DNA from: Ectocarpus siliculosus
Taxonomy: Eukaryota > Sar > Phaeophyceae > Ectocarpales > Ectocarpaceae
DNA length: 64,000 nucleotides
NCBI GenBank assembly: GCA_000310025.1
Contig: FN649728.1
Span: 1,004,309-1,068,308, forward strand
Direction of reading: 5' to 3'
In this document: in pieces, positions 1-11,959 of the stretch
Layout: each line of letters opens with the position of its first letter
Numbering within the stretch: the first letter of the stretch is position 1
The notes under the pieces: model-generated
Told to the model about the DNA's origin: nothing
The model's input: the letters and a program-made list of their open reading frames with translations, nothing else
Database searches by the model: none
Program-made: the position numbers and the translations under genes

Positions 1-1522
1 TTCGGCGTCCACTACGATGGAGTGGATTACGTCTGTACCACCCTTCCATTTGGGTGGAACGAGAGTCCGTTTTGTTACCATTCTTTGAGCGAAGTAAGCC
101 GCGTACCTGCGGTCCAAGGGCATCCCCGTCCTGGCGTATATCGATGACGCCTGGTACGCGAACTTCGTCGATACCTTCGGGAAGTCGGATCGAGTACAGT
201 GGCTGTCGGCGGCGGAAGCTCTACACACCGGCATCCTAGTATCGTACCGATGCGGGTATTTCCTGTCCATCAATAAATGCGACCTCAACCCCTCTCGACA
301 ACAGCGGTACCTCGGAATTATCTGCGATTACCACACCGCATCGTTCCGCATCCCGGAGGATAAGTTGCTCAAACTCCATCAGCTCATCGACCAAGCGCTT
401 GCGAACGACTCTGTGCCCGTGCGCATGCTCGAGAAGATAGCCGGCAAGTGCGTCAGCATGTCTGTCGCGATTCGACCGGCCACCCTTTGGACTCATTACA
501 TGTTCGCGGCGATCAGGAAGGCTAAGGGTCGAGTCATTCAGTTGAGGGACAAACACGACCTCCGCGCAGAGCTACGCATTTGGCTCAACCTGTCATCGAC
601 CGCTCAGGAGGGACCGTGGTACAAAGCGAGACACTACGACGTTTCTCTCACCACCGCTTCGTCAGACGCATCATCCAACCAATATGGTGGAGTAGTGTCG
701 CTGCCGAGTGGCACATTCTCCGCAGGCGGCGGCTTTCCCGACGAATGGCTGTCGCGTTCCATTAATGGCAAGGAGATGTTCGCGTTGCTCGAGGTGCTGA
801 AGGAAGGTTGTAGCGCTCGGCCGGGCGAACTTAAGCGAGCACAAGTTCTGATGGATGTCGACAATAGAGCAGTTGTCGACGCGTTTAGGAAGGGCAGATC
901 GAGAAACCCCATCACACACTCGATGCTGGTTAGCCTTTACGAGCTGCAAATCGCACACGGATTTTGGCTCACATTGAGGTGGGTACCGTCAGCGGCGAAT
1001 AGTGTCGCCGACGACATCACAAGACCGGCCCGGCACGAAATTATCCGCCTTCGATCACGCGTGTTTAGGCAGCTGCGAGAGTTTTTCGGAGAATTTACGG
1101 TCGATCTTATGGCGTCTTCCGAGAATGCTCAGCGTACCGATGCGGGGGGAGCCGGGGGACCGTCCCGCCTGCCGTTTTTCTCACGGTATCACTGCGAAGG
1201 CACGGCCGGAATAGACGTCTTTAGCCAGGATGTAGCGGTTACACCAGGGCTGGGCACGCCGGCCTTTGGGTATTGTTTCCCGCCGCCGGTCATGGCGGGG
1301 CACATTATTCAACATCTGTCCGAGTGTCGGGCTCACCCAGTAGTACAAGTGCCAGATGTACGAGATTTTTGGTGGCCGCGGGCCGCAAGGGCCGCCGTCA
1401 AATCGCTAGCGATACCGCGGACGGGGAGTTTTGCATACCCCCACCATCAGGACGGCGTTCGCGATTACATTTACGTGCGACACGGAATGCGTGCGGTGGA
1501 ATTGGATTTTCGAGATACATGA
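1..1522 (+). pseudogene. Reverse transcriptase-RNase H polyprotein, partial, frameshifted
   Basis: Frame 1 encodes the end of an RT palm (LPFGWNESP, motif B region) up to about base 94. One extra A near 94-97 then moves the reading into frame 2, which resumes at AAYLRSKGIPVLAYIDDAW; YIDD is the RT catalytic motif C. The RNase H domain follows, with likely acidic residues in SSDASSNQYGG, NGKEMFALLEVL, LMDVDNRAVVDAF and WVPSAANSVADDI. The C-terminal part (VDLMAS, then LPFFSRY, then a Phe-Pro-Pro motif) resembles the region after RNase H in DIRS-like polyproteins, sometimes described as methyltransferase-like; that reading is tentative. The product would make cDNA from element RNA. The start is missing and the frameshift disables it. 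Confidence 0.8.
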
Positions 1523-1536
1523 TACGGTGTTTATAG

Positions 1537-2997
1537 TCGCCCCTCTCCTGGTTCGCGTTCGTTTCGCTGTGTCTGTCCTATCATCAGCATTATGCGGCGG
1601 GGACCCTCGAGCGGGTCCCCTCCGGATCTACGCGAGTACAGGACCGGATACCGCAAGTCTTGTGTAGTACGTGTGGGGCCCAGAACGATGCCACATTCAA
1701 CTTCTGCCAACATTGTGGTACTCCACCGTTTCGGGGGCTTTTAGAGCCTCGGGCGCCCGACGCGACCGTGGTTATCGATAAAACCCGGTTGGCAGCGCGG
1801 AAAGAGACCGTCTTAGCCTCGTTGAGTAGTAAGGCCAGTCAGCAACGCAAATGCGCGGTGGCAGACAAGTTTGACGCATTTCTCCGAGCGCACACGGACG
1901 GGATGAGGGGATGGGAAAACGCTACCGATATCGACGTGCAGGATTGGCTCTGCTGGCTAGATTCTCACGGTAACGGTACGAAGGTGGTTCATGCGGTAGA
2001 CTGCCCCGACATCGGGTCCAATTCACTGGCAGCGTGCAGGAAGGAGAGTGCCTGCGCTAAACGGTACGCTGCTCAAACACTAGACAAAGCGTTTGTGTCG
2101 AAACTCAAGTGCGCGATGTCTGAGATTCTGGGGAAGTCGGACCCATGAGATGAGCGTGAGAAGAGAGGTAACGCAGCCGACAGCACGGCGGTTCGGAAAT
2201 ACCTGTCGTGGGTTCAAGTAGAACAGCGCAGGGTGGGGGTTACCGTCAAGCAAGCCCGACCGATGCTAGCCCCGCTACTTCTACGTCTGGTGCGATACAT
2301 GCGCAACACCGCGAGTCACTTGCATACTGTGGGCGCGCGGGTAGCCCGTAGCCGAGACATTGCGCTGTTTGTCACCGCCTTCCACACGATGCAACGAGGA
2401 TTCGATTTGGCGTGCGCGTTGGCGGCACAAGTCTTGCACCTTCCTGACGGAACGGGGATGATTTTCAATTTTCATTTCGGCAAGACCCTCCGAAGCTCGT
2501 CGCACGCGGTAGTAGTTCGACGAGATCGTCAATGTACCGAGCTATGCCCGTTGCGGGCGATACAAGAGTTTGGCATAGCAGCTAAGTCAGCAGGATGGAA
2601 CATGCGGGAGGGGTACCTATTTCCCGAGGTCAACGCCGACGGTTCGCGGGGGTCGTCACAGTGGTCGGCGGCGCGTATGACCGCCTCGTTACAAGCCCAT
2701 ATTCGGAACGGTCGCCTGGGCGATGCAGGCGGCCAGTATACCATGCACTCGTTCCGGGTAGGAGGAGCGGTAAGCCAAACGCTAGCGGGGACGGCGGTAG
2801 AAGTCCTCATGGATTTTGTGGGATGGAAGACGCGGGGGGTGGCACAGCGATATGTAGGGCCCACGATCCAAGGGGGAGAAGTCGCAGCTAAGCGAAGGCG
2901 AACCCAGAGCCAACAGGAGCAGGAACGGTTGTACATGGAGACCGTCGATCTCCCGTTGCAAGAAGGCTTTACTGAACGTTTTTCGGCTTTCGGATAA
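1537..2997 (+). pseudogene. Tyrosine recombinase of the DIRS-like element, one nonsense codon
   Basis: A single frame is open from about 1537 to the TAA at 2995-2997 except for one TGA at 2146-2148; translation continues normally on both sides of it. The N-terminal part has a zinc-ribbon-like pattern (CSTCGAQ, then FCQHCG at about 1660-1720). The C-terminal catalytic part shows MQRGFDLA (candidate first Arg), HSFRVGGA (H-x-x-R box) and GWKTRGVAQRYVGP with the candidate nucleophile Tyr. Such enzymes insert circular cDNA by site-specific-type recombination without target duplication. No ATG is evident near the start; TTG at 1660 is only the first alternative start. One point mutation would explain the loss of function. 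Confidence 0.82.
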
Positions 2998-3118
2998 TGA
3001 AGAGCAATGACTTACGGTAGCGGGGTCGTCGATGGAGAAGTGTGGGGATCAATTCAGGCAACGACAGGGAATGATAACACAGGTCAAAACATGAAGTATG
3101 GGTGGGTCCCATGCCGTG

Positions 3119-3173
3119 GCAGGAGGCCTCATTTCATCCCAAACTCTACATCGTCGACAACTATTCCGCAGTA
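3119..3173 (+). repeat. Direct repeat copy 1 downstream of recombinase ORF
   Basis: This 55-bp sequence (GCAGGAGGCCTCATTTCATC and onward to CCGCAGTA) recurs without visible change at 3458-3512. The flanks of the two copies differ. It lies 122 bp after the recombinase stop, where a B1 repeat of an Ngaro-type element would be expected. Confidence 0.8.
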
Positions 3174-3457
3174 AAATAATGTCGAAATCATGGAACCACG
3201 AAGGGGTTCCGTGGATGAGAACAGATGATCTGCTACTGCGACAAAGGCTTGAAGAGAGCGCCCACTCGTGACAAGCCTTCCCAACCCTAACGGAGGGAAA
3301 AGTACGGTAAGAATAACAGCCGTCCCACCCGCCCAACTACGCTGTATTTGATTTTATTTACTGGGGTAATTACTCTCTGCGCGACTGCCGCGTTGACGAC
3401 ACGAGGGACGTCAACACGGGGGTAGTAACCCTGGGTGGAGTCTCCAGGCTTTTCGTA

Positions 3458-3512
3458 GCAGGAGGCCTCATTTCATCCCAAACTCTACATCGTCGACAAC
3501 TATTCCGCAGTA
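3458..3512 (+). repeat. Direct repeat copy 2, probable right end of YR element
   Basis: Second copy of the 55-bp repeat at 3119-3173, in the same orientation and 339 bp further on. It is the candidate B2 end of the retroelement. Confidence 0.75.
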
Positions 3513-4649
3513 TCTTGCCTTTATGGTCTTCTTCGGTGGAACCACCGCCCTCCATGCCCTGCCCGCGATTTTCCCCCTAGCCCCTACCTCTCAAGTCCTT
3601 TACCCCCCCCTCAACCCTTTGGGCATCCTCCTCATCGCCAATCTCTGAAACTCCATACTTGTGGCTGGAGTCTTCAGCGTTTATGAACGTGAAAGGGTTA
3701 TGGTATCCCTCCAACGTCATTCTATCGTCACCTGAACCACCCACGGTCATCGCCATGCCACGCAATCTTGAAAAGACGACCGGCAATCCCGATGATTGCC
3801 GAAAAATTCCATGGCTGCCCCCACCCATTGCGTTATACGCACACGTTGATCAGACCCTGCCAACGTGTTGCTTACTCTCCTTACGAGGTCGTCCAACTGC
3901 CTGAGCAAAGAAAAAAAATCTTCCAGCCTCCACCTTTAGCATCACGCCGGAGACCTGATCAACAGGCTTCAGCTCGTCCGTGGTATTCCCCGGAAATAAC
4001 CATGCGAGCGTAATGCAATGCTTTGCAAGACGTTACGAACGCATTCGTCGTCTGCGCGTCCAAGATATCGAAGAGAATCCTCTTTTCCCGAGGCAACTGG
4101 CCCCTCCTGCACCTCAAGCGTTTGCGGTAGAGCTCCTGAGCCCACTGTGGAGTCCTTTCAACGTCTTCAGTGGCAAAGACAACTTCCACTCGCTTTACAC
4201 AGAGCTCGTGGCATGCACCAATGATGCACCAAGGGGGGATGTTGTTTCGAGCCGGCAACCCCTACTCATATTCAAGAGTTCTTGGAAGCGACTCCCGGTT
4301 GGATCCAACCAAACCTCTTGGGGGTAAACAAAACAATTGCTCATCTTTCAGTGCGCCTCGTTTTGTGCTCCATTCGTATCTTCAACACAGCGCTACATCT
4401 CATATATGGGTCTTGTTCTCGTTGGCACTTCCAATGGTGATGTTTGTAATCTTGAATTTGTGTAGGCTAAACTTCTCCGCAGCGAATATTTGTTTGTGTG
4501 AACGCGTGTAGTCGTCAGCGCTGGTGTTTTGAACACTTGCACGAGTCCCGTCCCCTTCTTCGTGACGCCGGACAACCGTGGCCCCATCTCGTCGATGGGA
4601 CTAACGCTGAACATCTTTTCATGCTCCTGCTTTGGGCCGCCCACATCAG
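3513..4649. other. No assignable gene; one weak minus-strand ORF
   Basis: No exon of the downstream channel gene could be placed here. A minus-strand ORF at about 3959-4258 (99 codons) contains LPREKRILFDILDAQTTNAF, loosely like the Leu-Asp-x-x-x-x-Asn-Ala stretch near the end of piggyBac-type transposases. This is a weak resemblance, and the plus strand over the same bases is also open. A pyrimidine-rich stretch lies around 3570-3625. Confidence 0.3.
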
Positions 4650-4778
4650 ATTCTTGAAATGTTGACGGCAACAGATCAACTTGGACACACGATACTTACG
4701 GCGGCAGTGTCGAGCAAGAGCGTGGGCACTTTCGAGGCTGTCTTCAATGCAGCCAAGAGGTACCTCCACCGTGGGCAG
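4650..4778 (+). other. Ankyrin-like exon module 1 (43 codons)
   Basis: Acceptor CACATCAG precedes 4650 and donor GTACGA follows 4778. The exon reads ILEMLTATDQLGHTILTAAV and ends YLHRGQ. It is the same length and phase as modules 2 and 3, and its upstream intron sequence (about 4600-4649) is also similar to that before module 2, so both exons arose by duplication that included flanking intron. Confidence 0.75.
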
Positions 4779-5384
4779 GTACGAGATGGTTTGTGCCAAA
4801 GTAGTTGCAAAGATTTCCCTTCGGTCAGCAGGCTTCCTGTTTGTGCTCTGGGTGTTTTGTCGTATCATCGTGCACCATTGTTGTTGTTGTTGTCTTCCTA
4901 TTGAAAACCGTTCCGGTCTCCGCCTGGAACCTTCTAATATCCGTAGTGGCCCAACTGACGCAGACGATTTGGTGATCACAAGCCAACTACCTAAAGTTCG
5001 AGAACGCCATCCATGTTTGAAACGGTGGAACATGAGGCCCAGCGCGAAAAGCCGACCACAACCACGATGAAAAACAGTAGCAAGAAAAGGCAAGGTAGAT
5101 GGGAGTTCGCCAAGGAAAGGTTCTACGTATCACGACGGACCGCACACGGAGTATAAACAAAGTCTCACGGAAACACGGAGTATAAACATAGTCTGGACTA
5201 CACAGAACATGTAGTGCTTGACGCCTGCTGTGGTATTACTCTGGGAGAAGTCTTGACCCAATCTGGTAGTATACATACGTGTTGTTGGTCCCACTTCGAG
5301 GTAGCAAGTTAATACAGATTCGCCGGTTACACGCGCAAGGTTTTTCTGATGAACTGCCCTTTTGTGGATTGTGTACTGGTTCCT

Positions 5385-5512
5385 CCCAGCCGTGATTGTT
5401 AATCCGAATCGAAAAATAGAGAAGGGGAAACGCTTTTACCGGCAGTACTTTCAAGCGGGAGCAGCAAGCTGCTCGAAACGATCCTAGACCATGCATATTG
5501 CGGTCACAATTC
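5385..5512 (+). pseudogene. Decayed ankyrin-like exon module
   Basis: After CTCCCAG the sequence aligns base by base with module 3 (6261 onward), but it has early stops and a one-base frame change. The second half still reads EGETLLPAVLSSGSSKLLET, matching DGATLLSAAVRSESVNMFEA of module 3. It is therefore a relic exon. Confidence 0.6.
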
Positions 5513-5708
5513 TGCTAAGCGCCGTTCGTCCACAACGATTGGCTTCTCTCTGGCCGAGAGCTCATGATTCAGACCGTAGCCGTTAAAGGATGGCCCATTT
5601 GAAGAATTGGACGAGTCTCACTTTCTTGCCGTAGGACAAGGTGTCGCAGCTCTCTTCCGTGGATGAAGGCAACATTGCTATGCTCCCGCTTTCGGCCGTC
5701 CACATCAG

Positions 5709-5837
5709 TTTGCTAAAATGCTATCGGCGAAAGACCAACTCGGACACACGATACTTACGGCGGCAGTTTCGAGCCACAGCGAAGACACTTGCCACGCTGT
5801 CTTCAATGTAGCCAAGGAGTACCTCAACCAAGAGCAG
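5709..5837 (+). other. Ankyrin-like exon module 2 (43 codons)
   Basis: Acceptor CACATCAG, donor GTGCGA, phase 0 at both ends. It reads FAKMLSAKDQLGHTILTAAV and ends YLNQEQ. It is closely similar to module 1. Confidence 0.75.
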
Positions 5838-6260
5838 GTGCGACACGTTTGTGGCGGAATACCTTTGAAGTGTATCTTTCGGATGGCAGGCTTGTATTTT
5901 GTACCCTGGGTAGCTTGTCGTGACATGTGGCACCATGCATGTTTCAAAGAGATGTTCAAGCCCAGTACCTGGGCCGACCGCAGCCGCGTTGAAAATCGTG
6001 TTCAAGGCGACAGGCGAGGGTGGTGCGAGGCCGCCGCGCAAATGGGCCCACGTGTCGTGCCGGGTCGCACGTTAGATGTGATGGCGTCCACAGCGCCTCA
6101 CGTAAAAGTACCTACTTCTGTGGGAGGAGGTCCTGCCCGTTCAGGTAGCATCTGGGTCGCACTTAGAAGTGGGAAGAATTGTTTCGCGGGTGTACACACA
6201 CAATATCTGCACGAACGTAGGTACGACCGAGGTCTATGTCGCGTGGCATACTCCCCCCAG

Positions 6261-6389
6261 CTATGGCTGTTGATCGAGTCTCAGGGTACAGACGGGGCAA
6301 CGTTGTTATCGGCAGCAGTCCGCAGCGAGAGCGTTAACATGTTTGAAGCCACGCTGGACTATGCTTTGGAGTATCTCGGTCACCACGAG
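6261..6389 (+). other. Ankyrin-like exon module 3 (43 codons)
   Basis: Acceptor CTCCCCCCAG, donor GTACGTAAG, phase 0 at both ends. It reads LWLLIESQGTDGATLLSAAV and ends YLGHHE. It is more diverged from modules 1 and 2 but has the identical length of 129 bp. Confidence 0.75.
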
Positions 6390-6681
6390 GTACGTAAGCA
6401 TGTCCTATCGTCGTCTCGAATCCATGTCACGTCTCGGTCGTCTGCAAAAATTGGCGTATGGTGTTATGACGAGATACACGTGTTGGAAATGCAAGTAGGA
6501 CAGAGTGGTACACATTCCTTGGACAAAAAGGCGTTGAAAACCGAACGTAATAACCTGGCGAAGGGGGTTGTGACTGGCCTGTGTGGTGCATTTTCACGCA
6601 CCTTACACGAACACCGTACTGTCTGAAATGATATGTGACCCTGCCTTATCAATAAGCTCCTCTCCCGCTTGTTATCCTCAG

Positions 6682-6790
6682 CTGTGTGTGCTCCTGGAAC
6701 TCGTCATCAAGGATGGACGAACGTTGCTCTTCTCGGCACCGTACGCGTTCAGCCGCCCGCTGTGGTCGAAGTCTCTGGAACCCGGACATT
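6682..6790 (+). pseudogene. Decayed ankyrin-like exon module
   Basis: After TATCCTCAG, the frame LCVLLELVIKDGRTLLFSAP aligns with module 3 but loses similarity after about 33 codons, and no good donor follows at the expected place. Confidence 0.5.
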
Positions 6791-8168
6791 TCGGATTTTT
6801 TTAATCAGTGACGAGAGTTGTCCCGTCAGTGCACCGCTATCAGGTGCTCACCTAGGATCCCAACCTTATTCGGGGTTAATTCAATGCTACCACACGTATC
6901 GGTGCACGGAGTGCGAGAAAAAACGCTCGAAGAACGGCGTTGGGAGAGCCTTCACAGTATTTCCATACGAGGCAACAATCTAAATCCCAGTGATTATCTC
7001 CTGCGACTAAACCAAAACTACTCTCCCTTTGATATATTCAGACCCTTAAGATCATTGATCAATGTACCCAAGGTACGACACGATCAAGGGCCAGCTCAAT
7101 GGTAGAAAATATATCTCTTTTCGAAATACACCTGCTATCCATCGATCGCTTCGCGTTTTGGAACACGCCAAGAGAACAGGCATGTTCTCGGTTGAACGCT
7201 AGCATCAGTGAAGGCCACTAGCAGACGAACATCGCAGGCTCGCGGCGGTGATGGTTCTGTTGGAATGTAGACCATGTGGTGAGGACACTACGGATACACC
7301 CGTAGGTAAGGGGCATTTACGCACGTAATCTCTGCGTCCTACAACCCTCAATTGCCATGAAACCTGTGTGTGTCTGTCGTATCAGCTAGTAGGGACTACG
7401 AGTCCATTTTTGCGGCGGGCGCTTCAAGACCATGGGCTACTGCGCGTGTTGGACGCTCGATACATGAAGTAACAGGCAATGGTCTAAGGAGCTGATGTCG
7501 TCGTTTCACCTCAATATGTTGGCGTTTATATTACCTTAGCTTTTGTCTCACCAAATTGGTTCAAGCCCAACTCTGAAACAGCGTGCGCAGGGCTTAGCCC
7601 TTGTTTCGATGAGGTTGGTGTATCTGTTCCAGTCGGTCCAGAGCATGCGCACACAACGTACTGCATGCCTCACGAATTTCGGTCACCCGGTTCTTTGGAA
7701 TTGGATCCTGAAACCTTGGACGCAAGTCTACCGAGATTACGGACGAAATCCAAGGATTTGTGTATCTTGTTCTTCACCATTCGGGATCCGGGGGTCACCG
7801 AGGGTCGCATCGCAACGGCCTCCTGGCACCACTTACTACCCGCGACGGACACGTAATCATGACCAGGAGAACCCTCGCGCAAAGGGCTCAATCATATTAC
7901 GTTGTTTGAGGCCCCACAGTGCAAGTTCGCAAGTCTAGTTTGTGTGATGAGCTTAAGACCTTCTGACGTTGTTCTCAAGGGATGTTGGCACATTCGAGAC
8001 CATTTTGCCTGTTATTCTGACAGAATGACGGTCGTGCTCTTCCTGAAAGTACGAAACGGCCGGGCATATCCGATCGTCTAGTTTCATCCGAAATGAGCGT
8101 TATTCACAAATTGCCGCGTCCATTTCCTCGTTTATTCGTTTACCTTTGCACGGCCCTCCCTTCTAAAC
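6791..8168. other. Probable intron or decayed linker of the channel gene
   Basis: No recognisable domain. A plus-strand ORF at about 7600-7856 (contains FRSPGSLELDPETLDASL) has a protein-like composition and could be a linker exon between the ankyrin modules and the channel core, but no clear splice sites or homology support it. Confidence 0.3.
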
Positions 8169-11100
8169 ATGGCCAACATGCAGGTGGCTGACGAGCCGTG
8201 CTCCCGGTTGGACGCTCTGTTTGAGGCCTGTGTAGAGGACCTCCTCAATGCTCATCCCGAGGATGTTGATATAGGTTTCAACACCCTATCATTTCTGATG
8301 GCGAGTTCTGCGAGACCATCCGCAAGCGATTTGAAAAAACTCTCCAAACACCACAAGTCTAGGGACGGATTCAAGAACTGCTGCTTGCGGGCAGTGACAA
8401 CTGCGGCCAACCCCTTCATGCCGGGCTTATTGCTTTCTATTAGGCTTGCCGAAGCTGCGAAAGAGGCGAACGAGGGAGAACAAAGACACATCGACGAGAT
8501 CCGGGCTAGCGTTGAGGCGTTATTGCTCGAAATATTCGAGCGCCTCCCTCGAACGGTCCGCGCGTTCGACGAAGAGACGAAGGGTGGCTGCACCGGCATG
8601 TTCGAGCCGCAAATTTTGGGAGGCCACCATCCCCTAGGCTTCGAACGCCCTGTCAACATGATTCTCTCGAAACAAGAGCAGATGAACACATTTTGCAACG
8701 TACCTCTGGTGATGGATTTCTTATCGCGAAGGTTCGCGTGGGGTCTACCGGACCTGCAGGACACCGAAGGGGTGTTGAGGAACTCGGAGGATTTGAAGTG
8801 TCTCGGTGCCGGCCTCGTTCTTGGTGATGGTGGAGAAGATGTCCCCAGCGGGTGCAAGAGCATCTTGTCCCGCTTGTCTGTACTGCTACAGGCAGCACAG
8901 GACGATCTCCCAAACCTAGCGTTTTTCCCGGGGGCACAGTTCGCTGTTGCTGGCGTGGCAGCGGATCCCAGCACCTACTATCGGGTTCCGGCCATGAGAA
9001 TGTTGCTGGACTTCGTCGCATATGTCGAAATAATTGCAGCGTTGGGCTATCTCGTCTTCTTCCACAGCCCAACCGGAGGTGTACTTGGAGATGACGGTAT
9101 CTCGAATGTGGAATTTACCTGGGGAGAAGGTTCCTTCGCGGCCATATTCATTTCGGTGAGTGCATGTAAATGCAGACACAACAGGCCCTACGGTAGAAAG
9201 CGCCTGCACTACTGCATATAACCCGTTTTGCGCAAAGCCTCATACCTGCGGACTAATGGATAGGTTTATCACACGGGTATCACTGCTGTTGCATCAACAG
9301 CTGGTGATATATGATTTGCCTGGTACTTCGTATTGTATAGATATCAACATGGGGTCGGGCTCAAGTTCTTCTGTTTGACCACTCATGATCCTGAACTGCA
9401 GCCATGCTCTGGAATCGGGCGTGTACTACTGTATCCTCAAGAAGAGCGCGACGTATCGATTCTCGTTGTGTCTTGTCGTACACAATACAAATGTGACTTA
9501 TCAAGTGTGCTCCCGGTTGAGGTCGCCACATGGCCAAGGAATGCGTGTGTCGACCACGGTTAGCGTTGGGACATCTTATCCACACGTTTCTGGCCTTCCT
9601 CGGTGACAGGACACATGCTTATGTGCTTGCTCACGCACGCTTTTCTGCCGACCGTGTTGTGTTCCGATGTGTTGTTTGTTCAGGCTGGAGTATACCGTGA
9701 AGGGCTCGAAATGTCGATGGGCATCGACAAGTACTTCAAAGACCAGTGGAATGTCCTGGACGCGCTCGCTCTCCTGTGCCTGTCCGTTGGGTTGGTCATC
9801 AGAGGCGTCGATTGGACTAGTCCATGGGGGCCTGCATTCTACGCGCTGAGTGCTCCGCTATTGGTTTGTAGTGTTCTCTTCTTCGCCCAGGTTCTTCCTT
9901 TTCAGGGCCCCATGATCAAGGTAAATAGGTTTCGAGGAACACCGGCGTGCCTTTCGTGCTGATCCCAGAACAAGTACTGATTGCTAAGGTGCCCATGCGA
10001 CTTGCGGATTTCTTCGCGAAACAGGCCTCGTCAGCAGCTCTGCTTGTATGCAGCCTGTCACTTTGCATTTGCCAGTTCGAGAAATTCAGCCTATTTAGGT
10101 TCAACGACTGACCCAGAGTGTTTCCAAAAGGTGCAAACGCCGGTTATGGATTGGGACCTGTTCTGCCCCCTTATCGCACACAGGTGATATCCCGCATGAC
10201 GACAACTCTGCTCAAGTTCGGGTTCGTGATGGTGGTCGTCATGACTGGGTTCGCGATGGCCTTCCACGTCCTCTTTCGCGACTTCGATAGCTTTGGTATG
10301 ACATTCCTCGGCCTTTTTCGGGCAATGCTTGGCGAGGTCGACTTCTTCGAGACGTTCGCCGGCGGACGGTATGACAGTGTGGCAACCATTCTGTTTGTGG
10401 TTTACCTATTCGTCGTCACGGTCTAGCTCCTCAATCTCTTAGTAGCAATACTGAGCACGTCGCATGCAGAGGTCCAAGACAACGTGAAAGTGGAGGTAAA
10501 AGTGTCGAAGGCGCGTGTCGTAGAACACTACCAGTGGGTCGTAGACCACCACGAGCTACCCGCCCCCTTCAATTTGTTGCAGCTCGTCCTATCGGTTGCC
10601 GTGTCGACGGTTGTCATGCTCCGCTGGTTGGTGTTTGTAATGCCCCAGAGGATCAACGCCCTGGAAGAGGGCTGGGAACAGACAAAGGGTTCCTGCGTAT
10701 GCGTTCGAAAGGCGTTTGGGCAATTCGTGTTTTGGCTTGTGTTGGGTCTGGTAGTTGTTTCTGCAGGGGCGGTGCTGTGGATGGTTTCGGGTCTGCCATT
10801 GTTTCCGTACGCGCAGTTTGCGTGGTACAAACAGTACAAGGCGGAGGAGCTGAAACAACAACACAACGCCTCGTGGGTTGGCTTGAGGTGGTGGTCTATA
10901 TGTTGGCGGTGTTTTCAAATATTGGTTTGGTGTGTTATCGGTGCTCCAGTATCTCTGTTTTGTGGCTGGATGCTTTTTTTGTCCAAGTACTTTCTTCTTG
11001 TCGTCGTATCCCCGACGAGGAATACCCCCCTACGGTGGAGAGGCTTGCTATTGAGAGAATGTTGCTGAAGAGTGACGCCGGAAAGAGCGCCGACAAGCTC

Positions 11101-11959
11101 CGTCAATTTCTCGAGGACCCTGTGGATGATGAATATGTGCGCTAGGATGAAAAGGATAGACGGGCCACAGTGGAGCACATCAAACTTCTGCGCAACCGCC
11201 TGGAAAAAACAACCAAGATCGAGCTTCAGCGTCTGAACGAGCGTCTGGATGTCGAGCTTCAGGATCTGAACGACCGTCTGAATGGTCGCATGACGAGTCT
11301 TGAAAGGTTGGTGAAAAATGTCCTTGAGCACCAAACGGCGGCTATGTGAAAGTCGCCAAACCCTTTTTCGGTTGTGGCGATCAATGTGTATGGTGGAGGT
11401 AGGTTATCAAGGATTTGTTGAGAAGGCCGTCTCTGCAAGAGGACGTATCAATGTTTTTTCTTGTGTATCAATGGTTTTTCTTGTCTAACTACATAGAGGA
11501 GCATGCCGTGCTAGTCAATTGGTGTATAATGTTTTTCTGGGAGCCGTTGTCTGGCGTTTTTAGTGTTTTTCGTTCTATTCGCATCGTGAATGCGTCGTTG
11601 GAGGGGGGGTCGAGCGAAGAAGCCGCCCAGGCATCCAAGCGAACTCAGCTTCTACGGAATGAAGTCCTACAGTCTTGTGAAGTTGTTCGCGCCATTTAAC
11701 TCGGGGCAGGGTAAGTAGACCCGTTCACGGCGGTCGACACGCCCAACCTGGAAAGGGAAATGAATACTTTTTCGGAGGATGTGTTGAATGGACCCCCGAA
11801 CGAGCGTTTGATATCTGGCGTTTGGTTTGGATGAACGAAGCGTGGTCATTTGGACAGCCTTTGAACGTGGAGGCCACGAAAAAAGGTTGTCGGCCGGTAG
11901 ACAATGTTTGTTCCGAGTCCAAAGACTGATCTTCACACTAAATAGAACCATCCAATTCA

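Larger units (their letters stand above)
1..3512 (+). mobile_element. DIRS/Ngaro-order tyrosine-recombinase retroelement, right part
   Basis: The order reverse transcriptase, RNase H, then a separate tyrosine recombinase ORF, with no DDE integrase, is the layout of DIRS-type (YR) retroelements. The left part lies outside the window. After the recombinase stop, a 55-bp sequence occurs twice in direct orientation (3119-3173 and 3458-3512), as expected of the split direct repeats that end Ngaro/PAT-type elements. The right limit is taken as the end of the second repeat and is an inference. A frameshift and a nonsense codon make this copy non-autonomous. Confidence 0.75.
4650..11349 (+). pseudogene. 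Ankyrin-repeat TRP-like cation channel, decayed
   Basis: Recognisable exons are 4650-4778, 5709-5837 and 6261-6389 (ankyrin-like), about 8184-9155 (linker and S1), 9684-9920 (S2-S4; FKDQWNVLDALALLCL) and 10184-11349 (S5, pore, S6, tail). The ankyrin exons each have 43 codons and phase-0 ends, with the core DQLGHTILTAAVSS. The pore region FGMTFLGLFRAMLGEVDFFE is followed by S6, LLNLLVAILSTSH. This domain order is that of TRP-like channels passing cations across a membrane. Lesions: TAG at 10424-10426 inside S6; a frame change (frame 2 to 1) at about 10990-11020; TAG at 11143-11145, after which a coiled-coil tail (KLLRNRLEKT) reads on to TGA at 11347-11349. Further ankyrin exons are decayed (5385-5512, 6682-6790). 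The exact family is uncertain; ion-channel character is well supported. Confidence 0.75.
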
